Positions 35,248 through 51,967 of a DNA stretch of 64,000 nt are shown piece by piece. The position numbers and the translations under genes are program-made. The notes below the pieces were generated by a model. It made no database searches and was not told the origin of the DNA. It was given only the letters and a program-made list of their open reading frames with translations. Position 1 is the stretch's first letter. Every line of letters starts with the position of its first letter. Location: the NCBI GenBank assembly GCA_019914945.1, contig CM034100.1, positions 18,301,096 to 18,365,095 on the forward strand, read 5' to 3'. Source of the stretch: Typha latifolia. Lineage: Eukaryota; Streptophyta; Magnoliopsida; Poales; Typhaceae.

Positions 35248-35463
35248 CTCTCCTCCGCTTTCCTCCACCGCGAGATCCGTAAGAAAGCTTCATTCGTCGT
35301 CCGAATCCACCATTGGGCCTCCGATCGAGGTCCTTCTCCTTCCCCTCTAAGAGTTTACTCGTAGCTCCTTGTGTTTTTAAGGTTTGGGCGAGGCCCTTCT
35401 CCTTTGCATCTGGAGTTTATCCGCATCTCCTAGTTTTATTGCTTCGATCGAGGTGGACCTGGG

Positions 35464-39294
<3,831 letters not shown>

Positions 39295-40690
39295 GTTTCA
39301 ATAGCACTTTCATTTCCATGCAGTGGGATACGCGGGGTATTTATTCTGTTTGGCGGAATCAGAGATAAACATGTCCCTTATAGGAATGGATGTTGAATCT
39401 GCAGGCTTTGCAATTGCTCTGGTCAATCGCTGAGGCCTTATAGAATCACTGATTGATGAGCATGCTGATGGCTTTTTTTCTCATATGATATGTAGCGCAG
39501 CTTATTTGTACCTTTTCTTTTTGATAAATATCTTATTTGTACTTCTTGATGCCGTTATTTAGATATCTAATAGAATGGACTTAATTGACCAGGGATTTGT
39601 CGTTCAACTCTTTTTGTTCTGTTCTGCCTGCTCTAGCTGAAGTATATGCTATCAGCTATCTTTCTGTCTGTACCTAGTATAAAACTAGAAAACTACAAAG
39701 ATGGTCTTTTTTCTCGAGAGAAGGAAACCTGCAAGGTTGGTTGCAAAACCCAGTCTTCTTTTCTAGGCGGCTTAACAGGCGTTTCATCTTTCGTTGAAAT
39801 GGAATCTGGCTTGAATCTTTTATCAAAATGGACAAGCACTGTGGTTTGAGAACGCACGTATTAGGGCAATCTAATGTAAGTAGACAAATGTCAAGAAAAC
39901 AATTGGAAAAAAAGAAGCTAAAAACTAAAAAGAATGATCGACTTGCATTCAATCTACATCTACGCGGTAATTGTCCCTCTTTCAGTTTTCAGATACCGTC
40001 TTCCACTTATAACAAACATGTCTAAGTGATGCACTTTAAAAGCAGTCGCCAGTTCTTTCCCGATAGTAGGCGGGATATATGCTATCCTATTCCATTGTTA
40101 AAGCGCCGTGTCGTTCCTTGCCTTGCGTGCATAAACCCCTAGGGTGCGAGATTAGCAGGGCCAGAGGTACTTGACTTACTTATATATCCTCTCTATTTAT
40201 TGCAATCCCGAGTGGGCGTCCTTATCTTTTATTTAACTCGGTAATTTTCTTCTTCTTTTTTTTCTCTAGGTAGGGTTTTTCTGTTCCTGTCTTGAACTGG
40301 GAGTTCTGGCTTTCTATTGTTATGCGATCGCTGCAGTATTGTTGCAGAATTCGTTTTAGGCACTGATTTGCAATCTTTTCTTTGTGATAATCCACGCGGA
40401 ACGAAGAATAAGAAGAAAAAAACTCATCTTTTGATTGAAATCGGGGAATTTAAGTGAGTTATATTAGGAATTTGAGATCTGATTGTTTTTGCTCGTTGGG
40501 ATGCTCCAGTTTAGTCCCGGATTGTGCATTTCTGGTGGGTAACGGATCTTTGCCGCTAACAGTATATTCCATGTACTCGTGCAGCAGATTCTCGATATCT
40601 GGGTATGCTAGATATGAATAAGGCATGTGTTTGGCATCATGGCTATAATCGTATAGGAGATCTGTAGCTTTTCGCAATCGCACTCCTATC
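39295..40690. other. intergenic between helicase and PPR genes
   Basis: 3' flank of the helicase gene and upstream region of the PPR gene. No other gene recognised; short frames at 39646-40025 have no family signature. Confidence 0.5.
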
Positions 40691-42745
40691 ATGTATTTGA
40701 AAGATGGCTTCTCGTTGCTGTTGAAGGTTCGAAAGCCTAAAGCTCCAGTGCTTCTATGCATGAATGTTATATCCAAGCATGAGGAAGTCAATGATACAAA
40801 TGCTCAACCGGTAAGAGAGCTTGACGTTCTCAAAAGATTACGGTGTGAGAGAGACATCGCTGTTGCTCTACAGTATTTCAAGTCTCTTGCTGGCTCCAAA
40901 GTTTTCAAGCACACACCGCTTACATACCAAGTGATGATAGAGAGACTAGGATGGGAGAATGAGATGGATGCAGTTCAGTACCTTCTTCAGCAAATGAGGT
41001 TGGAAGGATTAGCTTGCCATGAAGACACCTTCATCACTGTGATAAAGTCATATGCTCGGATTGGATCAGCAGAGCAAGCCCTAAAAACATTTTATCGGAT
41101 CCATGATCTTGGCTGCAGGCCGACCGTCAGAATCTATAACCATCTTTTGGATGCCTTACTTAAAGATAACAGATTTAGCATGATAAATCCTATCTATAGT
41201 AATATGAAGAAAGATGGAATGGAGCCAAATGTTTTCACTTACAATGTTCTAATTAAGGCTCTGTGCCAAAATGAGAGGGTAGATGCTGCTTATGATCTTC
41301 TTAAGGAGATGTCAAAGAAAGGGCATTGTCCAGATGAGGTGAGCTACACAACAATAGTATCTTCTCTTTGTAGGTCTGGTAAATTAAAGGAAGCTAAGGA
41401 GCTCGTGATGAGGATACCACCGGCTGTGTCTATTTATAATGCTCTAATAAATGGAATAGCTGGGGAATTTGGAATAGAAGGTGTGTTCTCTATGGTAGAT
41501 GAAATGTTGGGTAGGGGTATTTTCCCTAATGTGATCACCTATACAACTATAATTAATGTGCTTTGCAAGTTGGGGGATTTGAAGATGTCTTGTGCTGTTT
41601 TTGCTCAGATGCTGGTAACAGGATGTTGTCCTAATATCCTTACTTTCACCACATTGATGAAAGGATTTCTAGAGAAAGGTAGAATACATGAAGCTCTTGA
41701 TATGTGGAACTGGATGATACAAGAGAATTGGATGCCCAATGTTATTACCTACAATATCTTAATTCATGGTCTTTGCTACAATGGAGAATTGAAGAAGTCC
41801 ATAGCTGTCTTCAATGGGATGGAGCAAAATGGCTGTCGTCCAAATGTTCACACCTATGGCACACTTATTGGTGGCTTCTCCAAAGCAGGGGAACTAGAAG
41901 ACGCTGTATCTATGTGGAACATGATGATGAGTAGTGGTTGCAAGCCAAATGTCATTGTATATACAAGCATGGTGGATGTCTTTTGTAGGATGCTCATGTT
42001 TGAACATGCCCAGGATCTTGTCAAGAACATGCTGTCAGAAAATTGCCCTCCTAATGTAGTGACATTTAACACATTGATCAGAGGTTTATGTGACTATAGG
42101 AGAGTGGGTTGTGCCCTGAATACATTAGATGAGATGAGAAGATATGGATGTCCACCAAATACCAGGACGTATAATGTGTTGCTCCATGGTCTTTACCTGG
42201 ACGGGAACTACAAGGAAGCCTTTAGAATGGTGAATGAGATGTTAGAATGCGGATTTGGGTTGAACTTAGTGACTTATAACACTATGATACACGGCCTATG
42301 CCGGTTGAATATGACCAAGGAAGTTTTACTACTCATAGGGAAGATGACCGTTCAGGGAATTCAACCTGATTCACTCACTTATAATGCAATTCTTCATGCC
42401 TACTGTGAGGAAGGTAAAGTTAAAGATGCTGCTCAATTTTTAGGTGGATTGGCTGCAATGAATTGTGCACGAGATGTAGTTGCCTACACAACCCTTATTT
42501 CTGGGTTTTGCAGTCAGCAGAGACTAGAAGATGCTATGGTATATCTCTTAAAGATGTTATCTGAAGGCGTTTCTCCAAATGTTGCCACATGGAATGTCTT
42601 AGTGCGTGGTGTTTTTGCAAAGTTGGGTTGTTCTGGTCCATTTCAGCTTATAGAGGATATCCTTGCTGATGGTGATGACCACAGGAGTACGGACATCAAA
42701 TTGTTTGCTACAGATCATCAACAGAATATAGTACATTTCATATGA
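40691..42745 (+). CDS. P-class pentatricopeptide repeat protein
   Basis: An intronless gene of 684 residues with about 16 tandem 35-residue PPR motifs from around residue 75 to 665, e.g. FTYNVLIKALCQNERVDAAY and ITYNILIHGLCYNGELKKSI. One repeat (about residues 217-247) is four residues short. No E, DYW or SMR domain follows, so it is P-class. Such proteins bind organellar RNA in a sequence-specific manner and act in stabilisation, splicing or translation. The layout and length recall Arabidopsis At3g48810, an identification from memory. The ATG at 40691 precedes a mildly basic N-terminus (MYLKDGFSLLLKVRKPKAPV) that could be a mitochondrial presequence, which is inference. The sequence is intact throughout. 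Confidence 0.93.
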   Translation: MYLKDGFSLLLKVRKPKAPVLLCMNVISKHEEVNDTNAQPVRELDVLKRLRCERDIAVALQYFKSLAGSKVFKHTPLTYQVMIERLGWENEMDAVQYLLQQMRLEGLACHEDTFITVIKSYARIGSAEQALKTFYRIHDLGCRPTVRIYNHLLDALLKDNRFSMINPIYSNMKKDGMEPNVFTYNVLIKALCQNERVDAAYDLLKEMSKKGHCPDEVSYTTIVSSLCRSGKLKEAKELVMRIPPAVSIYNALINGIAGEFGIEGVFSMVDEMLGRGIFPNVITYTTIINVLCKLGDLKMSCAVFAQMLVTGCCPNILTFTTLMKGFLEKGRIHEALDMWNWMIQENWMPNVITYNILIHGLCYNGELKKSIAVFNGMEQNGCRPNVHTYGTLIGGFSKAGELEDAVSMWNMMMSSGCKPNVIVYTSMVDVFCRMLMFEHAQDLVKNMLSENCPPNVVTFNTLIRGLCDYRRVGCALNTLDEMRRYGCPPNTRTYNVLLHGLYLDGNYKEAFRMVNEMLECGFGLNLVTYNTMIHGLCRLNMTKEVLLLIGKMTVQGIQPDSLTYNAILHAYCEEGKVKDAAQFLGGLAAMNCARDVVAYTTLISGFCSQQRLEDAMVYLLKMLSEGVSPNVATWNVLVRGVFAKLGCSGPFQLIEDILADGDDHRSTDIKLFATDHQQNIVHFI

Positions 42746-44581
42746 GATATCTTTCTGGGAAGTTTGTGATTGTCCAAAGATTTCAGGTAGCTCCATATGC
42801 CTTGTGATCAGGCTGCCACTATTGCTCATGGCATAGGCATCAGTCAGGTTCGCTTTCCCAAATCATCATCCGTGATGGTTGTTAGTTTTTCACTGTCAGT
42901 AGCATCACAGAAAATCATGGTATGTTCTCATTGTACTTGATGACATTAATAGCCAAACAACTTGCACGAGGAATCCAAGCCAGTCAACATGAAGACTGAA
43001 GAGCCTGTTATATTGCTTAGCAGCTGGAGAGGCCACTCTTCCTTGTTTTCTCGAAGGATTTTACACACAGAAACTTCGGTTGATTAAGTTAATTTAAAAT
43101 TTCTGGTTTAGATGCTTCAACAGGACATGGTCACTGCAGCAGAAATTGTCCATGCATGAAACTAGTTGGTGGATAATTGCTGACCTGCTTGATGTCATTG
43201 GACAGTTCTTTCAAGGCAATTTGCAGCTTATTTACATGCTAGTGTTGCCATATCGTTAGAGAAAAATGGAAATTTAAGAAAGTCAAGTTGCTGGATATGT
43301 GGATCAACAAGATCAATAATTTGTCGAAAGAATTGTTGGTTGCTTCCAATTAGATCAGCAATTTATGTGTACTATTGTGACTACTAGACCATTAGTATGT
43401 CAAGTTGTTGGTTTGGAAGTGCAGATCTTCAAAGTTCTAGTGACAACAATAGTTTGATTGAACTGTTGGTTCTACTTGGAGAATTACATGGTACTTAATG
43501 ATGAACTGATATGCTAGTTGATTGGTAGCTGCCAGTTTGTGATCAAATGGAGGACAAGTTCATTGAATACCAAGGATACTTCCAATGTCTTGTTCATTTC
43601 TCTATTCCATGGATGGCATCTGAAAATTCCTCATCGGTAATTCAGATGAGTGGCTCTTATTATTGTTCAGAGTTGTGTTCATACAATTTGTTATCCAAAG
43701 TTTATATCCTTCACCATCTTGGGTGATTTTAAGTTTCCTTTATCGTAGTAAGAATGTAAATGGTGGCACAATATAACTGGAGCTCCAATTTGAGTGGCCC
43801 ATTTAGAGTGTTAACCATATATGGGCATCTAGCTTTGTCTTTGCTATTATACGGTGAACTTCATTTCTGAATGCTTTAATACATGCTTGTAAAGTGTCCA
43901 GTGTTGCCTGGATGCTTTAATGCATGAACCTAATCGTATTGTTAAACTCCAGAAATAACTTTCGATTTTTGAAAGAAAGAAAGAGTTTGCTACCTGAGTT
44001 ACATATCTTGGTCTACGAATGAGATATCTCACTAGTAGAACGGATGACATCTCCATATGCTAATATTTTTGTCCCTTCTATTATTATGATATCGTAAGAG
44101 TCCATAATGCCCTCAACACAGCTCATACATATCATTATTTGATGCCATGCGGCTCATGTTGTTCAAGGACCAAATTAATAGTGAAGGAACTAAATGATTC
44201 ATTATCACCATCCTCTTCGATCTCAACGCCAATGTCGGAAGTAGACAACATTTATGATGATGGTTTTATTTTCTGACTAGTGACTAGTTTGGCCCAGCTC
44301 GGAGAGAGAATAAAGAAAATTATCTTTTTATAATAAACCATAATCAATTCATCGACACAATGTGGCTCAACTCAAACTGATGAATTTTACCAACTAAACA
44401 CTTATTCACTAAGACAGGACTCAAACGACTTAATCTTCACCATCTGATCCAACCTCCCTAGCTGTCCCTTTGAGCTCGATAACAAACCTTGTACGTTGTT
44501 TATGCTGCCTCCTCTATTAGCTGCATGGTACCGACCATCTGATAGGTGAATTAGAAAGGAGTAAGTAGACCTCCATTCCTA
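42746..44581. other. intergenic between convergent PPR and LACS genes
   Basis: Contains both 3' flanks. Several short T/G-rich phrases such as GTTGGTT recur loosely between 43150 and 43560, but no defined repeat or gene could be supported. Confidence 0.5.
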
Positions 44582-47500
44582 TTATAATGCTACATTCTTA
44601 GTCTTGTCTCCTCGCCCTCGCTCTCTTCCTTTCTCTAGAGTTTCGTAAAGTTTCTCTATCTCTGTCTGCAGTATGTAAAAGAAGTAGCATATCAGATTGC
44701 GTGGAGTAAGAAAAAGTGAAAACAAGCAACACATGTAGAAGAGCTGGTCTTCTATGTATCTTATTTACCTGATACTGCTTTAGCATCTGAACTCTTTTTT
44801 TCTTCATAGTTGGAGTGACCAGATCCCTTTCGATGTCAAACGGTAGAGGATCCACCACAATGCCTTTAATGGACTCGAAGCCTCTCAGCTGATGGGAAAA
44901 CAAGTCGTCATTTGTAGGATAAGTGCATGAAATATAGTGTCATATTTCTATTTGAAAAAATTAGATTGTTAAAGTGCATCATTCCCTTTCTTGTTGAGAG
45001 AAAAAGATTACCTTATTCTTTTCAGCAACTGCCTTGAGCTCCTGAAGAATGTACTTCTTGAGCTCCTCAAGTGTACATAGTTCAGCAAATGAACCCTTGT
45101 ATCCATTTAACTCTGCCCATTTCTTGGTGTTATCTTGATGCGGTGTAACCACTGCTACCAGCATAGATCTGTAGCTGTCCCCATAGACCCAAATCTAAAG
45201 AAAAGGAAAATGTGCTATTATTTAGCATACTACTCTTAGGTCTCTTAATCATGAACTGGAATATGGAAAATTCTTACATCCTCAACTATCGGAGCAAAGC
45301 CATATACTTTCTCCAAATATTCAGATGCAACATACTCTCCTTGTGATAGTTTGAATATGTTCTTCTTTCTGTCTATAATCTTTAAAACGCCATCTGCAGA
45401 CATCTCTCCAACATCTCCTGAATGAAAAGAACTACTGTTACTATTCTTGTATTGTCCGTTGAATTTTAACTTGAAGTAGCCATTACTCACCTGTATGAAA
45501 CCATCCATCTATCATCACTTCCTTTGTTAACTCAGGATTTTTGTAGTATCCAGAAAAAAGAGTCTTCCCTCTAACACATATTTCACCGCGTGAGGGTACC
45601 CCAAGCGGATCATAACCCATCTCAGGTACTTCTTCTAGCCGCAACTCAGTATATGTGGAGGCAACACCAACAGTTCCAATCAAGGATATCTCATCAGGAA
45701 ATCCGACAGAACTCAGACCACAAGTCTCGGTCAATCCTGTACGTGCAAGACCACATTTAATTTCAGCATAGTTCTTTCTGTCTTTCTGATGCTGGTTGTG
45801 AAAGAAACATATAAATGGAAGACTTGACTTATGTAAATTACCATATCCTTGAGTGAAATAAGCACAACTAGTGACTCTCAAGAACTCCTCAATCTCAGTA
45901 CTCAGTGGGGCACCTCCAGATATTATTAGGCGAATACGTCCTCCCAGCCTAGCCTTGACCTAAATAGAAAAAGCAAAATTTCATAAATAAAGGATAAACT
46001 TTATTGTAAACACCCTGAAAGATAGCTTTAAAGGTGTATTATATGTTCTACAATTACAGATATATCAGTTATGAAGTTTAGAGGCAGAGAAGATAAGACC
46101 TTGCGAAATGCCAATAGGTCTGCAAATGGGGAAGCTGTCTTATGCGAATATCCTGATTTCATCCATGATAGTTTGCTGAAATGGAACAGTAGATAAACAG
46201 ATCAGTACTTTTCTTTTCCAGTAATAGGTCTAAAAATACATCGACTTACTGTCTGTACAAAAGATTAAAGATCATCCTCCTCAGTGGTCTGAGTTCTGCT
46301 ACTGCCGTCAACACACCTTGATGCCAATAATACAGAAATTATCAAGTAGAAAATCAATAGAATTTGCAAGATAAATGATTAGCCACAAAATTAAAGCTTA
46401 GTAATGTTCAAGACCTTCAAGTACTCTCTTTCTTTCTCATACTTCAAATGCAAATGAAAGAAATTAATATATGAAGAGGAAAAATAAGGTTCAATACCTT
46501 CATGAATTCTTTCAAAAACTCGAGGGACACCAACCAGAAGTGTTGGTTTTAGTTCCGCAATGTCATCTCTCAAAGCATTAATATCCTTGATCAGAGTGAA
46601 ACATTAGCATAGAAGTTTTCAAATAAAAGTAACAGAATCTTGTAAATGCACCAGGATGTAGTTATGTACAATAGCTTTAAATACTTGAGAATTTTTTTTT
46701 TTTATAGAGCATGCACATACTCCATGGTAATATCCAACAGAGGCCCCCTTGTGGAAGAAGTACTCCTCAAGGATGCGGTCAAGAATGTGAGCCAGGGGAA
46801 GAAAGGAGAGATACACATCATCCACCGTCATCTAATAATGCAACAGGCAGTAACTTCTCGATTAGCACAAAAATTAAAGAAAAGAAAACCAGTATTTCAT
46901 TTCAGTTACAGCCTACATTATATTGGTCTCCTAGATATGCCAAGACTCAAGGAGTGACCATTTTGGAGGAGGAGAAAGATATTTAGTTACCTTATCATCA
47001 AACAGGTCCATATAGATGTCTACCCCTCTTACAAGCATTGCATGGCTCTCATGAGTCAAAATAACACCCTTCGGATTTCCACTGGTTCCACTGGTGTACA
47101 TTATGGTGCATATATCAAGAGGTTGAGGAGGATAAGGATTAGATGGATAATCCTTTCCCTGCAAAGAACTTCCAAATTCAGTTGAAAAGAAGCAAGAGAA
47201 GATGAATCCAAAATTAGAAGGATCAAGTTGTTGATTGGAAAATGCAGTGAACATCACAGAAATGTTTTAGATAACAAAAACAATAAACACATGATTAATC
47301 TGAAGCTTCCATAGAGATGCAGAAGCATTATGACAGGGGATTGCATAGTGAAACTTCGAGCCAAGTGTTCTATAAGTTCTATCATTAACTATCACCATAT
47401 TCTTTTCTTGCTTGCTAGCTATTCCTGATAAATGTACATACAATCTGGAAACTAACCATCTGACGGAAATCATTCCAGGTGTACAACTTGAATCCAATTT

Positions 47501-48881
47501 GGGAAGCAGCATCAACTTGTTCCTTGCTTGTTGAAGTAAAAGAAATAATTGCTGCAACCACATTGGAAATAACAAAATATTAGATTTACTCCTGGAAATT
47601 AGATCGCATGATAAACTTAGCAATAATTTCACCTTTCAGCCGCTGAGCAGATTTGCAATCAGAGAATAGTATCTGCAGACAAAAGTATTAATAATTTTTA
47701 GCTCAAAACATTAATGATCATTAGAGAACGACAATATGTGAATATATAAACATCCTCACTTCTTTCATTTTCTTATCCTGCACAAATACAATATCAATTT
47801 CTGCATGCTCTATTATGTAATCTATGGCTCCTGACCCTGTTATCACAAAAGCAACGAGACATGTTAAATATGCTCCATAATTAGTTGGAATAGTACAGTG
47901 CATGTGACTAATGAGGAATGGAAGAACAGATAAACTCCATAAAAAAGCTTATGCACTGCATGAAACTATGAAAGAATTTATATTAGTTATTTTACCTAAA
48001 GTATCATACAGTGGAACACATGTTAGGCTGTATCCATTGCAAGCCTGCAGGTAGGCCAATTTCATAAGCAGTTATTGGTTAAGAAGGACCCAGTACAAAG
48101 ACATCTCATTCTGAAACTTGTGAATAAATATTATCTCCGTCATAAACATAAAACATGTAGTACGGCAGAGATATAAACAATACCTCCATTGCGATTATCC
48201 ATTGAGGGCAGTTTGCTCCATATATCCCTATTCGTGAACCCTATAGAAGATTAACATAGTATAATCAGCATCTTCACATAACCTTATCCAGATGATAGAT
48301 AATTCAAAAATTAACAGAGAGTAAAATTTTGCTAATAGCAGGTTAAAGAAACAGAAAAATTCAGCATACAGTTCTTACAGGTTTAGCACCTAGCTGCAGG
48401 AGAGCAGAACCAACTTGCAGTAATTCCTCATAGACCTCCTTGTATGTCTTCCATAAATAATGCCCTGGCTATAATTTCATAAAAATGGAGCTTTCTTAAC
48501 CTCCAAAAGGGTGCAATAGAGAAGATAGGAGACTGTTCAACTTTGCATACCTTCCCGTCCACAAACTCGCGCCATCCGAGCATCGTGTTGCTTGGGTACT
48601 TCTCTGCTGCTACCCTGAAACATAAGAAAATCATAGACTAAGCCCTTGAATTCTAGAGGTGTCTAACTCCCTAGATATCTTACCAACAATATTCACACAT
48701 CAATAAGATGAACCTAAAAGCTCAAGTCTCAGCACCTAAAGACATCCCATGAGGTGTACATGCCAGGTTCAGGTGGTGGGAAGCCATTTTTTGCCACAAC
48801 ATTCCGATACACCGGCCCGACCGATGGCCGCCCGTCCTTCCCAGGCTTTCCATCTTCCACTTTAACTGTATAGACCTTCAT
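44582..48881 (-). CDS. LACS1: long-chain acyl-CoA synthetase, LACS1-like
   Basis: Nineteen minus-strand coding exons: 48881-48736, 48614-48551, 48468-48379, 48240-48184, 48044-47996, 47836-47760, 47672-47633, 47551-47457, 47158-46991, 46831-46721, 46585-46498, 46316-46250, 46175-46100, 45959-45842, 45736-45491, 45417-45278, 45194-45012, 44888-44769 and 44665-44582, all joining in phase to 672 residues. The AMP-binding P-loop YTSGTSGNPKG is at 227-237, then QGYGLTE near 413-419 and GWFHTGD near 494-499. The enzyme activates long-chain fatty acids to acyl-CoA at the ER. The N-terminus (MKVYTVKVEDGKPGKDG) and the KLSWMKSGYSHKTASPFADL block match the LACS1 type, which supplies very-long-chain acyl-CoA for cuticular wax and cutin. 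The last exon adds an unusual basic tail (KGRERGRGDKTKNVAL). Identification as an LACS is certain; the LACS1 label is likely. Confidence 0.92.
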
Positions 48882-48903
48882 GATTCTCTACCACGTATGA
48901 AAC

Positions 48904-49385
48904 CTAATAGGCACATAGAATAGAATGAGAAAAAAAAGAAAAAAGAAACAGTCAGGAGAGAACAGTTTCCACATGTCATGAGATGGAGAAACAAACTAAA
49001 GATGGAAGATTGGAACACGGAAAGATTTTGCTCTCAATACCCAGTTCATAAACAATTCTTTTACGCCATTTAAGAGAAGCGTGTATACTGCATTAGGTGA
49101 TAGAAAAGCAAGAAAGAACAAAGAATATTCATAATCGTTTACACTAAAAGGAAATGTAATCAAAACCAATAAAAATCTCGAAAAGGACGTCGACCCAAGA
49201 AGCATCACATAGATCAGAACGGCCTCATAAACATATAAATCCACAGTGGCTCCAGAAACCCATAATACCCAAGTAAGGTTAAATTAACCATTTATTTATC
49301 TATATAAAAAAATTAAGACTAACCAAGTAAACCCAACAAACTCATGGGAACCTCCATAAACCCATTTCCTGCAAACCAAGAAGAG

Positions 49386-49416
<31 letters not shown>

Positions 49417-49475
49417 AAGCGAGAGAGAGCGAGAGAGAGAGAGAGAGAGAGAGAGAAAGTAGAGGAAATGCTTAC
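48904..49475 (-). other. probable 5'-UTR intron of the LACS gene
   Basis: On the minus strand a donor CGATT/GTAAGC at 49475 and an acceptor CTATTAG/GTTTC at 48904 flank 572 bases just upstream of the start codon. The first part of the intron is a long CT tract followed by a GT tract. The borders follow consensus, but no transcript confirms them. Confidence 0.5.
49389..49456 (+). repeat. compound (CA)n (GA)n microsatellite
   Basis: About 14 CA units at 49389-49416, then an interrupted GA run at 49421-49456. It lies at the 5' end of the proposed leader intron of the LACS gene. Confidence 0.85.
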
Positions 49476-49559
49476 AATCGATGGAGAAAACTCAGAAGAA
49501 GAAGCTCTGCACAAGCAACAACGCCACCCTTCAAGCTTCACTACAATTTGTAGTGCAAG

Positions 49560-51967
49560 TTGATAAACAGAGACACCTTTGTTGGCAATAGCCTAGTAGT
49601 TGAGAGTTGGAAGTAGACCTCCATTTCACATTAACTAGAGTCTATAGAGAAAGAGAGAGAAGAGAAAGCCGCATTAACTTTGTGGAAGAGATATTTTATG
49701 TACACTTAAAAACACCGATTAGGTTAGCGCGGCGCGCGAAATAATGGGCCCCAAAGAGCCTCATAGGGACGTCGAATGAGACGCAAAGAGCGGTGGCTTT
49801 CTATCCATTTCGATACAATTTGCACATAGGGATTTAAACAACTGCTAATAGTTTGTTATTTTACAAATTTATCGAATACTACAACTATTTCAGCTTGGAC
49901 TCCTTTGGAGATTAGTCTAGAAAGAAAGGGAGATAGGAGCAGGTGAGAAATTGATGACAATCTTCAAGTGGATATCAATCACTCATTAGAGAAGTTTCAA
50001 AGCCTATGGTCTCTTTAATGCTCACCAATAAAATTCCATCCTCATTCCAATTCAGTAAATTAGAGAACGGTTGACCTGACAAACAAGTACATTAACTATA
50101 GATATTGTATGGCATCCTCTATTCCCTAACTCTACAACTTCTAGCGACAGAGAGACCGGAAATACTCCTTGATTCATACATAATACATGCGCATTGCGTC
50201 ATGAAGAATCTAAATGGAGCAGGTGAGAGTTTGATCCTTCTTGAGAGCCCAAAAGAAATTCATCACAAGCAACGCATGAAGATTTTGCCAATCTTTTAAC
50301 ATCACTTCCACAATGTAACAGAGCATTGCATAGATTGAAGCGAGGAGTACAAAGTCCTTTTGAAATCCAAGTTCTAAGTAGTACCTTTCTACTGTTCGAC
50401 CACAGTGAAGAGAAAGAACACTTGGATTAATCCGATGTAGAGGTAACATCATCTACACTTCAGAGGATCTATTTGACGTTAATCACAGATCAACCCCGTA
50501 CATGAAGATTCCTTTTATCTATAAAAAATTGAGATACATTGGTATGTTGGGTGGGTAGATGTTAAAAGGAGTAGTTATGGATCATCATGTGGCCAATCGA
50601 CAGTTGCAAGTTTGTTGGCTATCCACCAAAGAGATGTGACGAACTTAAATTCATGATAAGCGGTGAAGTTGGACTACCTAGTTACCTTTTTCCCATGCAT
50701 TGCATCCAACTCTAAATAAGCCAAGAACTGTTCATAAAGTTATATTTTTGGCTCGGTTTATAGCAATCTATACAATCAAAGGCAATCCAGAAAAGAAAGA
50801 TGGAAAAGACGTGCTGCAAGCTATTCAATGTAATATTAAATGCGTGGAGGGAGTGTTAAGTGTTGCATCTGAAAAAAGAAGAGGTCCCGTCCCCACTTGG
50901 TAAAAGCTTATCTTGGGTGGTAGTTTGATCTTGATAAATGTCCTTGATGTGGAGTTGTATCCATATTGATACTTACTGGCCTAGTGTAAGTGTGGTTGGG
51001 TGGGTGGGATTGTTCATTGCTTCACGAGATATTTACACGCAAGTAGGAACTGTGCATGTGATAACTGAAAGATTCTTTCTTCTGATTAAATTAGAAGAGT
51101 TAAAAAGAGGAGTTTGAACTTCTCTCTCTCTCAACCAAAAAAAAAAGGAGTTTGAACTAAGATAAACGAAATACTATGCGGTACGAGGGGAAGGAAGGAA
51201 GGAAGAAAGAAAGAAAAAAAAATATGCAACCATTGTCGCACAGGATATGCACTGACTGATAAGGATGGTGCTACATTCCAACCGCCCTGCATTAAGTTTT
51301 CGCCTGCAAATTAGATGCCTTCATAGATGCTTAGAGTGGCCATAAATGTATAGCCTAGCTAGTCTTGAATACATGCTCTTGATCAAACAGTAAGATGGAC
51401 AATGTCAATATTCCTCCTAACAGGGAAATTCTCTTTCAGTACAATAGGGATTGAGATCATCAAAGATGTACCCACAACCGTCTGATACAGCGAACCCGCT
51501 TTATTGAATGAAGAGAGCTACTTAGACAAACTCAGAACCATGTTGTTTCTATTGATGTAAATTGTCACATATATGCTGTTTTGAAGATTATACATCTTAT
51601 ATCGATGAAAAATAGGTTGAAAAGGAATGACTATACCTGTTTCAGGCCCAACTTGCTATAGTCCAAGAAATTCCACATGTTATAACTTGATGAATTCCTA
51701 AGAGGGCACAATATCCAGTTAAAAAGATAACATCGGAGCATTCATCGGTCATATGTTTTGTATAGTGTGCTATGCTAGATTGGCTACAATTGTACAACCT
51801 ACAAATGCTGATAATACCAGTTGTTTAATCAATGAACAAAAAGAACTATACATCTTGCTTCCGTTTAAACCTCTTCACTTTTCTCTGAAGCGTCTTGAAT
51901 TTACCCTTCTTATCATTGGCACACTAGAGTGAAACAGAACTGTCTCTCAGTAGTAACCTTCCATATA
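49560..51967. other. intergenic between the LACS and Agenet genes
   Basis: About 2.4 kb. The frames at 50105-50903 show no family signature. Near 51100-51160 two copies of GGAGTTTGAAC lie about 40 bases apart around a CT tract. The first part should hold the LACS promoter and the last part the 3' flank of the Agenet gene. Confidence 0.45.

Noticed and set aside
50105..50903. Frames between the LACS and Agenet genes, considered as a copia-type polyprotein relic
   Set aside because: A phrase like VGYPPKR suggested it, but no further polyprotein motif, LTR or primer-binding site is visible.
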